26,592 nt of DNA from Amarolinea aalborgensis (GTDB lineage Bacteria > Chloroflexota > Anaerolineae > SSC4 > Amarolineaceae), in the NCBI RefSeq assembly GCF_900491745.1, contig NZ_UETR01000043.1:1-26592 (forward strand), written 5' to 3'. Positions within the stretch are counted from its first letter, which is position 1. Each line of letters opens with the position of its first letter. The notes under the pieces were generated by a model that was not told where the DNA came from, searched no databases, and saw only the letters and a list, made by a program, of their open reading frames with translations. The position numbers and the translations under genes are program-made. Shown piece after piece: positions 8,979-16,261 of this stretch.

Positions 8979-11900
8979 CTACGGCGCGCCAGGCTGCCAC
9001 GCGGCCGCGGCGGCGCGCAAGTCAATCACATCGAGCACGCCATCGCAGTTCGAATCGTACACAGACGGCGTGCGCCCCAGCAGATGCGCAATCAGCATGA
9101 TGTCCACGATGTCGACGCGACCGGAACGATTGACATCGGGGTGCGCGCCGGGGCAGATGGGAGGCGAAAGCTCGCTGGTGTTTCCTTGTCCGTCGGTCGC
9201 TGTCGCTACGATGGGCCACCAGAAGTTCGTTGGCTGAATCGGGTACATCAGCACGCTGACCGCGGATTGCGCGTTCGGCGCCGTGTAGGAGGTTGCGCCC
9301 AGGTAACTCAACGCCTGCCCGGAGGCCATGCTGTCCGCGCGGAAAAACTCGATCGTGATGGGGTAGGAGGCGTTGATGAGCGCGGAATCGACGCGATAGG
9401 TGATCGAGATGGGATTGAAGATGGCCGGCCCGCCAGGCCCCGCGTCGGGATAGACAGCGTCGAGAAGCTCTGGCGTGTTTTGCAGCCGGTTCGGCCCTTC
9501 ATCCGGGTCGCCTGTGTCATTCGGCGTCAAGCCATCGCCGCCCAGGTCAATGGCTGGGCCAGGCCCATTCATCACGATGTTGCCTGACAGCCGGTTGTTG
9601 AGCGTCGTCGCGCCGCGTACGATAATGCCCTGGTAACTGTTGTAACGGACGATGTTTCCCGGCCACGACAGGAGCGCGCTGGCGGTGTCTCCCACCTGGT
9701 TGTCGTGCGCGCCCTCTTCGATGACGATGCCGTTCTGCTGATGGCTGCCGGGCAGCGGTTGTGTGGCGCTGGTCCCCGGCCCGATCAGATTGGCCAGGAT
9801 GCGATTCTGGCTGGCCGCGCTGCCCTTGATGCGCACGCCGGCCAGGTCATTGCCGCTGATCTGGTTGGCCTGACCCAGGCGTCCAATCTCGTTGGCTTGG
9901 GCATCTTCGATCAGGACTCCAGCGGTCTGCGCGCCCCCCACAACAAGGCTCTGTCCGTCGGCGGCCGGCCCAATCGTGTTGTTCATCACCTGGGTTTGGC
10001 TTGCGCCGGCGCCGAGGTAGATGCCAGCCTGGCGGTTGCCGCTGATCAGGTTGCTGCTGGCAGTCTGCGCGTACCCGGCCTCCATCGGCGCGGCGAGGCC
10101 AATGCGGTTGCTGGCCGCGCCGCCGCCAATCCAGACGCCCACCTGCTGTTCTGCCGCATTCGGCAAGGCAGCGCCGGTCGCATCGAGACCAATGCTGTTG
10201 CCAATCACCGCATTGAAGCTGCTGCCTGTGCCGCTGATGACAACGCCCGCGCTGAGGTTGCCGCTGATCAGGTTGCGGTCGGCGGCCTGGCGGCCGCCAA
10301 TCTGGTTGTTGGCGGCGCCGTTCTCGACCGCAACTCCCACGAGCTGATGGAAAGAGCCGCTGGCGCCGCTGGTATCCAGGCCGATGAAGTTGCCGCTGAC
10401 GACATTGTTGCTGCTCTGAATGGCAAGCGCACGGCCGGTAAATTCGATCATGGCCAGCCCGTTGATGCGATTGCGGCCGGCGCTCAGCCGCAGCCCCTCA
10501 GGCACTTGACCGCTGCCGTTCAGCGTGACCACGAGCTGCGCGTTGATGGGACTGGAAAGCGGCGCGCTGTTGGCGCGTGCGCCCGGCGCTGACGTGCCGT
10601 CAATCCAGATGCCGGCCGGGTTGGTCAAAGCAGGCAATGGGGTTTGCGGCGCAATCGTGCCGGCAACCGCAAAACCGATCGCCTGCGGCCCAGGGCAGGC
10701 GTTGGCCGTCTGCAGCGCTGCGCGCAAGGTGCAGACGCCAGGCGCCGCGGCGCACAAGCAATCGCCCGGGTCGGCGTCAGGCGCATCGCCCAGGTCATTG
10801 ACGCCCAGGGCGGTTTGGCTGACGGGCGCGGCCCGACTGAATTCGCTGGTGTTGCCAGCCGCATCCGTCGCCGTCGCCACCAAGAGATCGCCGTTGCCAG
10901 GGATGACTGCAGCCGTGAATCGCTGCGTCGTGACCGTTTGCGGCGTGCTGTAGAGCGCGCTGCCGATCCAGGTCTGCCCGGCGGCCACCTGGTCGGCCGC
11001 GGCGCCCGTTTCGGCCTTGTAGAAATCAACGGTCAGCGGGTAGAGTGCATTGGATGCGCTGCTATCCACGAGGAGGTCAACTTGCACCTGATTGATGATG
11101 GACGTGATGTTGCTGATAACCGGCCGGTTTTGCAGGCCGTTCGGCCCGGCATCGCCGTCGCCAACATCGTCTGGCGTGATTCCATCCCCGCCCAGGTCAA
11201 TTCCTGGCGCGGCCGCGGAAGGGCCGTTGCCTGCCAGGTCATTGCGGCGCACACGGTTGTAGCGGCTGCTGCTGCCTTCGACGATCACCGCGGTCAGCGT
11301 TTGGAACGCGATACGGTTGGATGCGCTGGCCTCATCGCCGTTGCCCACACGATTGGTCGTGGCGCCGTCACTGAGGCGCACACCCACCGCTTGTAGGCTG
11401 CCGGGCAGTGCACCGCCCGCCAGCGCCGGCCCGATGGTGTTGCCCCACACGTCATTGTCAAAGGTGCTGCTGCCGCTGATGCGCACGCCGTTGGCCCGGT
11501 TGCCGCTAATCAAGTTTCCCTGCACCAGGTTGTTGCTGGCGCTGGTGTTGATCCACACGCCGTCATTCTGCATGCTGCCGCTCAGCACGGCATCTCCGCT
11601 GGCCGCCGGCCCGATGAGATTCCCCTGCACCTGGTTGTCGCCTGCACTGTCGGAGATGACCACACCGGCCACGCTGTTGCCGGAGATCACATTGTCGAGC
11701 ACCTGGTTGCCATAGGCGATGTTCGTGAGCAGCACCCCGTACAACTGCTGGCTGCCAGTCAGCACGGTCGTGCCCGTGGGCGCCGGGCCGATCAGATTGC
11801 CCTGGACCGTGTTGGTCAACGCCAGATTGCCTTCGATGCGCACGCCGGCGTAACGATTCCCGCTGATGACATTGCGATCAGCCGCGGTTGCGCCGCCAAT

Positions 11901-12569
11901 GGTATTTTGCTTGGCGAGCGCGCGGATGTTGACGCCAGCGCGTTGAAAGCTGGAACCCTGGCTGCCAGCGGCCGTCAGCCCCAGGAAATTGCCGGCGATC
12001 ACATTGCGCTGGCCGCCGCTGATGACGATGGCGTTGTAGTAGGGCGCGCCGATGTTGCTGTCGAAGTCGTAGATAGCCAACCCGCGCACCACATTATCGT
12101 TGCTGGTGATGGTGAGGCCGTCGAACGCGAGCTGGCGTCCATCCAACGCCAGCGTCAGGGTGGTGTTGACGGCGGCGGTCAGCGGGGCGGTGTTTGGACT
12201 GGCGCCGGGCGCGCTATAGCCGTCAATCGTTGTGCCGCCCGTGGCGTCCGCCAGGGGCGGCAAGGCGTAGAAGGGGGCAATCGTGCCGGTAATCGCAAAG
12301 TGGATCACATCGGGGCCGGGGCAGGCATTGGCTGTTTGCAGGGCGGCGCGCAGAGAACAGAGATTATCGCTGGTAGCGCAGACACAATCGTTGGGCGCTG
12401 CGTCGGCCCCGTCATCGAGCGTGTTGACGATCATCAGACTGTTGACCGCGCCGCGGCTGCGCGCGGACGCTGTAGCGGCTGCGACCAAGAGTATCAGAGT
12501 GCCGGCCAACAGCGCGCTGATCAGAAAAAGCCTTTGTTTTGAATAGGATGTCGCCCCTGCGTGATTCAC
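8979..12569 (-). CDS. Secreted, duplicated beta-helix protein with CSLREA-type motifs and C-terminal dockerin-like repeat
   Basis: This 1196-residue protein starts at a GTG at 12569 with a GGGGGAG ribosome site 7 bases upstream. Residues about 10-37 form a signal peptide. Two similar halves follow, each opening with an Asp-rich VNTLDD/VNDLGD segment and a cysteine motif (CSLRAALQTANA at 71, CTLRAALQTANA at 613) as in CSLREA domains. Each half continues with many short N-x-ISGN-x-xAGVxI-type units typical of right-handed parallel beta-helices. The C-terminus has two calcium-loop-like segments (DVNRSGRVDIVDI and DSNCDGVLDVIDL) as in type I dockerins, beginning near residue 1145. It is likely a surface or secreted adhesin or polysaccharide-binding protein. 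Catalytic residues of a lyase cannot be identified. The dockerin need not imply a cellulosome. It follows the nuclease-like gene by 14 bp. Confidence 0.88.
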   Translation of the reverse strand: MNHAGATSYSKQRLFLISALLAGTLILLVAAATASARSRGAVNSLMIVNTLDDGADAAPNDCVCATSDNLCSLRAALQTANACPGPDVIHFAITGTIAPFYALPPLADATGGTTIDGYSAPGASPNTAPLTAAVNTTLTLALDGRQLAFDGLTITSNDNVVRGLAIYDFDSNIGAPYYNAIVISGGQRNVIAGNFLGLTAAGSQGSSFQRAGVNIRALAKQNTIGGATAADRNVISGNRYAGVRIEGNLALTNTVQGNLIGPAPTGTTVLTGSQQLYGVLLTNIAYGNQVLDNVISGNSVAGVVISDSAGDNQVQGNLIGPAASGDAVLSGSMQNDGVWINTSASNNLVQGNLISGNRANGVRISGSSTFDNDVWGNTIGPALAGGALPGSLQAVGVRLSDGATTNRVGNGDEASASNRIAFQTLTAVIVEGSSSRYNRVRRNDLAGNGPSAAAPGIDLGGDGITPDDVGDGDAGPNGLQNRPVISNITSIINQVQVDLLVDSSASNALYPLTVDFYKAETGAAADQVAAGQTWIGSALYSTPQTVTTQRFTAAVIPGNGDLLVATATDAAGNTSEFSRAAPVSQTALGVNDLGDAPDADPGDCLCAAAPGVCTLRAALQTANACPGPQAIGFAVAGTIAPQTPLPALTNPAGIWIDGTSAPGARANSAPLSSPINAQLVVTLNGSGQVPEGLRLSAGRNRINGLAMIEFTGRALAIQSSNNVVSGNFIGLDTSGASGSFHQLVGVAVENGAANNQIGGRQAADRNLISGNLSAGVVISGTGSSFNAVIGNSIGLDATGAALPNAAEQQVGVWIGGGAASNRIGLAAPMEAGYAQTASSNLISGNRQAGIYLGAGASQTQVMNNTIGPAADGQSLVVGGAQTAGVLIEDAQANEIGRLGQANQISGNDLAGVRIKGSAASQNRILANLIGPGTSATQPLPGSHQQNGIVIEEGAHDNQVGDTASALLSWPGNIVRYNSYQGIIVRGATTLNNRLSGNIVMNGPGPAIDLGGDGLTPNDTGDPDEGPNRLQNTPELLDAVYPDAGPGGPAIFNPISITYRVDSALINASYPITIEFFRADSMASGQALSYLGATSYTAPNAQSAVSVLMYPIQPTNFWWPIVATATDGQGNTSELSPPICPGAHPDVNRSGRVDIVDIMLIAHLLGRTPSVYDSNCDGVLDVIDLRAAAAAWQPGAP

Positions 12570-12583
12570 AGCCGCACTCCCCC

Positions 12584-13171
12584 TTAGCGCGTCGCGCTGA
12601 TGTCAATATCCCAGTGCCCCGGACGCCGCCTCATTCCCTGGTCATGGATCACTTCGCCCGCATAATGGCCGTAACAGGCCAGCTGCTTGAAAAATATAGC
12701 GTCTTGCTGATCGAGATAGGCGTTGATGGCCGAGAAGATATCAGCCAGGCTGGCGCTGGTGTAGCTGCTGCGCAGATCCACCAGCCATTTGCCCTTCATG
12801 GCCTGGACTTCGTTCTCAATCGGGCGGTTGACGCGCTGCTTGGGCATCAAGAACAGGTCAACCACGGTTAGCAGATGATACGATTGGCGCAGGTTGTTGC
12901 GCAGCACCAGGCCCGATTGCGGCGCGTAGGCCAGCACTTTGCGCGCCGCCAGGTCATCCAAGATGAAGAGATGCTCCTCGGGGATGGTAGAGACCGGCCA
13001 GTTCTGCATGTTGAGCGCCTGGCGTTTCTCTTTGGCATCGAAATAGAAGCGGCGGCCCTGCTGGCGACTGCCAAAGGCAAAATCGAGGCGCGAGAAGGAC
13101 TTGCAGTTGTCCTCGAAGGCCAGATTGTGGCTGCGAAAATAGGCTTTGATTTCTTGTTCCAATGAGATCAT
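12584..13171 (-). CDS. Unknown protein with PD-(D/E)xK-like nuclease core
   Basis: This 195-residue soluble protein has an ATG at 13171 with an AAGGA ribosome site about 9 bases upstream. I do not recognise the family. Residues 26-50 read as an acidic strand LDFAF (D30), a basic turn, then FYFDAKEK (D45, K47), which fits the D-(x)n-(D/E)xK arrangement of PD-(D/E)xK nucleases, with an additional acid at E6 or E20. The C-terminus ends in a GHWDIDISATR segment. No signal peptide or membrane helix is present. The SD of the beta-helix gene overlaps its stop region, so the two are probably co-transcribed, yet they have no evident common function. A role in DNA or RNA processing is an inference from the motif only. 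Confidence 0.72.
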   Translation of the reverse strand: MISLEQEIKAYFRSHNLAFEDNCKSFSRLDFAFGSRQQGRRFYFDAKEKRQALNMQNWPVSTIPEEHLFILDDLAARKVLAYAPQSGLVLRNNLRQSYHLLTVVDLFLMPKQRVNRPIENEVQAMKGKWLVDLRSSYTSASLADIFSAINAYLDQQDAIFFKQLACYGHYAGEVIHDQGMRRRPGHWDIDISATR

Positions 13172-13262
13172 GCGCGCCGTCCTTTGGGCTGATTTTACTC
13201 CAAATGGGCGAGAAGACGAAAGCGGCTCAAGGGCGTATTTCAGTCTAAGGGGAACGGTGCGT

Positions 13263-13313
13263 CCTAAGCTTGTCGAAGGGCGCCGGCCGCGTCATTTCGA
13301 TAAGCTCAGCGAG
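13263..13313. repeat. Interspersed inverted repeat (TTCGA-AGCTC type)
   Basis: CCTAAGCTTGTCGAAGG at 13263-13279 faces TTTCGATAAGCTCAGCGAG at 13295-13313. The two arms are imperfect reverse complements separated by about 15 bases and can form a hairpin. The core resembles the elements at 4681 and 5464. There is no T-run, and it lies between divergent genes, so it is not a normal terminator. Confidence 0.6.
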
Positions 13314-13367
13314 CGGCTCTTGCAAACGTACTCCCAATGTGAAATGCGCCCCAGGCGCCATACGCGC

Positions 13368-13396
13368 TTGATATTTATCCCTCCCTGTAGTAGAAT
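13368..13396 (+). promoter_or_regulatory. Sigma70-type promoter for the ATPase/TOPRIM pair
   Basis: TTGATA (13368-13373) and TAGAAT (13391-13396) are 17 bases apart. Transcription would start near 13403, leaving a leader of about 100 bases before the ATPase start at 13506. Confidence 0.6.
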
Positions 13397-13505
13397 CGCA
13401 AGCAGCGTATCGGGAAACCTGATCAGCGTTCGGGTTTGATGCCCTCTTCCAAAACGCATTCAGTTTGATTTCTCGCCGAAGAAGAAGAATAGGAAGTGTC
13501 TGGCT

Positions 13506-14615
13506 ATGCTACAAAGATTCTATGTTCACAACTTCAGGTGCCTGGAGAACTTCGAGTTGACCACGAAAGAGATGCCGTCTGTACTTTTCATCGGCAACAA
13601 CGGCACGGGTAAATCCACGATCGCTGCTGCCCTGGAGATTCTTCAAAGTATAGGCCGAGGCACGAATCGAGTTGGCAAACTCGTTCAACCCAAGGATTTT
13701 GCCCAGGGGAGAGTAGATGTTCCCATCCGATTCGAAATAGAAGCGTTCATCCAAAAAAGCTCGTACAAATACGTCCTTGCATTGGAATTGCCCAACAGAT
13801 TCAGAGAGCTAAAAGTGGCTGAAGAGCAACTGATGGTTGATGGGCATCCCATTTACTCTCGACAAGCAGCGCAAGTTCTTCTCCATACCAGTTCCCAAAA
13901 CGGTGAAGCCAAGTTTTTGGTGGATTGGCATCTTGTGGCTCTGCCAGTTATCCAAGAGCAATCAGCTACAGATCCGCTGAGCGTCTTCAAGATCTGGCTT
14001 GCCCGTATGATTATTTTGGCCCCAATCCCCAACCTTATGACCGGAGAATCCAAGGGTGAGACTCTGGAGCCTAATCGAGATGGCTCGAACTTCGCTGAGT
14101 GGTTTACAGGGCTGTTGAGTCGCTATCCTGCGGCCTACACGCAGCTCGAAAGACATCTGCGAGAAGTCATGCCTGATCTCAGGGACTTTCTGAATGAACC
14201 GGTGGGCACAGACGCCAAGAGGATGATGATTCGATTCGAGCAGAACACAGCAAATCTGAACGTTTACTTCGATAACCTCTCCGATGGAGAGAAGTGTTTC
14301 TTTCTTTACGCCGTCGTCCTGGCTGCCAACGATTTCTACGGACCATTGTTTTGTTTCTGGGATGAGCCGGACAACTATTTGTCCATGTCGGAAATCGGGT
14401 ATTTTTTTATGTCACTACGGCGCTCATTTCATGCCCGGGGCCAGGTATGGGTCGCATCTCACAATGCTGAAGCAATCCGATCATTTTCCAACGAAAACAC
14501 GTTTGTGCTCAATCGCAAGAGTCATTTAGAGCCGACGCTAGTCCGGGTATTGAGCAATGTTCCGTTTGCAGGTGATCTCGTAAACGCGTTGATTCGCGGA
14601 GATATCACGCTGTGA
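13506..14615 (+). CDS. ABC/RecF-type AAA ATPase, probable defence protein
   Basis: This 369-residue protein begins with the typical FYVHNFRCLENFEL strand-turn-strand of RecF/OLD-like ATPases. Walker A is GNNGTGKST (residues 30-38), the ABC signature LSDGEK is at 258-263, Walker B is CFWDEPD (283-289, catalytic E287), and a switch histidine lies in VASHNAEAI (H319). The short insert between the lobes is too small for an SMC coiled coil. The start is an ATG with AGGAAG 9 bases upstream. The stop overlaps the start of the TOPRIM-like gene by 4 bp. Such ATPases paired with a small TOPRIM or nuclease partner occur in anti-phage systems such as PARIS, AbiL/RloAB and OLD-type systems. GC content is visibly lower than in the flanking genes (one sampled line is about 43%), which suggests recent transfer. 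Confidence 0.88.
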   Translation: MLQRFYVHNFRCLENFELTTKEMPSVLFIGNNGTGKSTIAAALEILQSIGRGTNRVGKLVQPKDFAQGRVDVPIRFEIEAFIQKSSYKYVLALELPNRFRELKVAEEQLMVDGHPIYSRQAAQVLLHTSSQNGEAKFLVDWHLVALPVIQEQSATDPLSVFKIWLARMIILAPIPNLMTGESKGETLEPNRDGSNFAEWFTGLLSRYPAAYTQLERHLREVMPDLRDFLNEPVGTDAKRMMIRFEQNTANLNVYFDNLSDGEKCFFLYAVVLAANDFYGPLFCFWDEPDNYLSMSEIGYFFMSLRRSFHARGQVWVASHNAEAIRSFSNENTFVLNRKSHLEPTLVRVLSNVPFAGDLVNALIRGDITL

Positions 14616-15094
14616 GCGCGAATAGATATAAACGGCATGTACTTGTGTTGCCGGAAGACGATGCCAACCGTCAGATTGCCATTGGCTTCTTCCTCAAGAT
14701 CGCTGGACGCGCCTGGCAGATCTTACCACCCGCGGGGGGCTGGGCGAGGGTTATAGATGATCTCGAGCGTGTTCATGTCATCACGATGCGACAATACCCT
14801 GACAGGAACATCGTCCTAATGATGGATTTCGATCATCAGGTGACTGAACGCCTGGAACGTGTCAAGGCAGTGACTCCGCCGGAATTACGCGGCAGAGTAT
14901 TCGTTCTCGGTGTACTCTCTGAACCAGAAGAGTTGAAAGTCAATCTCAACATGACGTTCGAGGCTATCGGGGAGTCTCTCTTTCAAGACTGTGCCGATGA
15001 CACACGGCGTGCATGGAGTCATGAGCTTCTGAAGCACAATGAAACGGAAGTAGATCGTTTGGTTTCATCCGTGAAGCCGTTTTTGTTCAGTTAG
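14612..15094 (+). CDS. Small TOPRIM-like protein, partner of the ATPase
   Basis: This 160-residue protein starts at a GTG inside the ATPase stop (GTGA overlap), so it is translationally coupled. The N-terminal HVLVLPEDDANRQIAIGFF places a glutamate (E15) after the first strand, and a second strand IVLMMDFDHQ (67-76) carries a DxD pair (D72, D74). This E...DxD order is the TOPRIM metal-site pattern. The third strand VFVLGVLSEPEELK (97-110) matches the layout of DUF4276/RloB-like proteins, although this one is shorter. A metal-dependent nuclease activated or controlled by the ATPase is the most likely role. That is an inference from motif order and pairing, and the exact family is not established. 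Confidence 0.72.
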   Translation: MSANRYKRHVLVLPEDDANRQIAIGFFLKIAGRAWQILPPAGGWARVIDDLERVHVITMRQYPDRNIVLMMDFDHQVTERLERVKAVTPPELRGRVFVLGVLSEPEELKVNLNMTFEAIGESLFQDCADDTRRAWSHELLKHNETEVDRLVSSVKPFLFS

Positions 15095-15132
15095 GAAAGA
15101 CTCCGCGCGGGACTGCCTGCCAAGAAAACAGC

Positions 15133-15161
15133 TTGATCTTTCTTTCGCTGTGATGTAGAAT
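15133..15161 (+). promoter_or_regulatory. Sigma70-type promoter upstream of the small membrane protein
   Basis: TTGATC (15133-15138) and TAGAAT (15156-15161) are separated by 17 bases. The predicted start near 15168 leaves a leader of about 65 bases before the ATG at 15235. Confidence 0.55.
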
Positions 15162-15234
15162 CGTGACAGGCGTGTGTGCTGCTGCGGCGTTGGGCATACT
15201 GCCTGGCATTGGTTTGCGAAATAGGAGGATGTCT

Positions 15235-15672
15235 ATGGATGCAGTCACGGCGCTTGCCCTGTTTTTGGTGGTATTGGCCGCGCTTCTGTTTATCGGCGGA
15301 ATCATCAGCGCCGGGTATTTCTCACTCAAACGCAGACCAGAAGCTATGCCGTCGTTCCTGACACAAACAACCACGATCATCGGCGGCACGCTCGCCACCA
15401 ATCTCGGAGCCGTCCTCGGCCTGTCGGTGGCACAGAGCGATAAGCTCAATACGGCCGGGGTGGCCGCCTTGCCTGCCCTGGCAAAGCAGCTTCAGGTCGG
15501 CGCGGCCTATCTTTACGTATTGGGTTTGGTAATTGCCTTCGTGTGTTGGGCTCTGATCCGATTCAGCGACAAACCTGAAGAGGTGGTTAGCACCCTGCCA
15601 GACTTAACAAAAACCCTTCTGGGCGTGGTAGTCGGCGTGCTGGCGATCGCGCTGGGAATCTCGCGACCGTAA
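15235..15672 (+). CDS. Small membrane protein of unknown function
   Basis: I do not recognise this 145-residue protein. It has about four hydrophobic segments: residues 4-30, an IIGGTLATNLGAVLGLSVA stretch near 45-65, LYVLGLVIAFVCWALI near 90-105, and LLGVVVGVLAIALGI at the C-terminus. Two ATGs are possible. The one at 15235 has AGGAGG exactly 6 bases upstream, whereas the one at 15229 abuts that site, so I chose 15235. It has its own promoter after the TOPRIM-like gene, so it need not belong to the defence pair. The next gene starts 17 bp after its stop and may be co-transcribed. Confidence 0.72.
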   Translation: MDAVTALALFLVVLAALLFIGGIISAGYFSLKRRPEAMPSFLTQTTTIIGGTLATNLGAVLGLSVAQSDKLNTAGVAALPALAKQLQVGAAYLYVLGLVIAFVCWALIRFSDKPEEVVSTLPDLTKTLLGVVVGVLAIALGISRP

Positions 15673-15689
15673 ACGGCTCAAATAATCCT

Positions 15690-16109
15690 ATGAACACGTC
15701 CTTCGACATTACTTCGCCATCGCCCGATAGGCAGCATACAGCCCATTTTGCCTTTAGCGGCGAGATCCGTTTTGGCCCGGCCTATTATTCGCTGTCAGTG
15801 GATGATTACCTCTTTGATCCACGCATCTTCGGCAGCGCCCATCTATGGTCGCCCTCATCCAACCTGTTCGTCGTGCAGGAATGGTTAACGCTTGACTACT
15901 CTGAAGGTCCCATCACCGCCCTGGTGCTCATAGACGTGCACCTGCGGCGAGAGATAACCGTCGCAGAAGCGACGAAAAGATTCATGGTGCCTGACGCGTT
16001 CGAGGGATCTATCATCGTGTACCGTGAAGAACATGCAGGGCGAAGCGTTGTCAAACATTTCGACCTGGATGCCACGAGACTCAAGGCGTGGAAGACATGG
16101 GATCATTGA
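15690..16109 (+). CDS. Hypothetical soluble protein
   Basis: This 139-residue frame is unrecognised. It has no signal peptide or membrane helix. It is rich in aromatic residues and predicted strands, for example a GEIRFGPAYYSLSVDDYLFD segment near residues 24-43 and paired strands LFVVQEWLTL and ITALVLIDVH. The composition is that of a globular beta-rich protein, and the codon use fits a real gene. The ATG at 15690 lacks a clear ribosome site, but it lies 17 bp after the preceding stop, which would allow coupled translation. A sigma70-type promoter for the next gene begins 30 bp after the stop. Confidence 0.6.
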   Translation: MNTSFDITSPSPDRQHTAHFAFSGEIRFGPAYYSLSVDDYLFDPRIFGSAHLWSPSSNLFVVQEWLTLDYSEGPITALVLIDVHLRREITVAEATKRFMVPDAFEGSIIVYREEHAGRSVVKHFDLDATRLKAWKTWDH

Positions 16110-16139
16110 AAATGGATACACCCCGCTGCCAGGGCTGAA

Positions 16140-16168
16140 TTGCCATAAGCGGCCCCAGATGCTATAAT
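16140..16168 (+). promoter_or_regulatory. Sigma70-type promoter for the surface protein gene
   Basis: TTGCCA (16140-16145) and a perfect TATAAT (16163-16168) are 17 bases apart. Transcription would begin near 16175, about 87 bases before the ATG at 16262. Confidence 0.65.
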
Positions 16169-16261
16169 TTTGCATCCCCAGGTTTTGAGTCTCCGTTCGG
16201 TAGTTCTACATTCTACTCGTCGCCGCCCTTCTTGGGCAACAGCATGAAGGAGAGACATGCA

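Larger units (their letters stand above)
13172..13505. other. Divergent intergenic region with repeat and promoters
   Basis: This 334-bp gap separates the minus-strand nuclease-like gene from the plus-strand ATPase gene. It holds a possible minus-strand -10 hexamer (TAAAAT, 13197-13192), an inverted pair of TTCGA/AGCTC-type repeats (13263-13313), and a good plus-strand promoter (13368-13396). Short open frames cross it, but none has a ribosome site or protein-like composition. Confidence 0.6.

Noticed and set aside
9540..12300. Repeated motifs in the beta-helix gene considered as a CRISPR or tandem DNA repeat
   Set aside because: The periodicity is at the protein level (NxISGN-type coils) with divergent DNA, and there are no identical direct repeats with unique spacers.
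13146..13439. A 97-residue plus-strand open frame in the divergent intergenic region
   Set aside because: It has no ribosome site, runs through the interspersed repeat and the ATPase promoter, and has no protein-like features.
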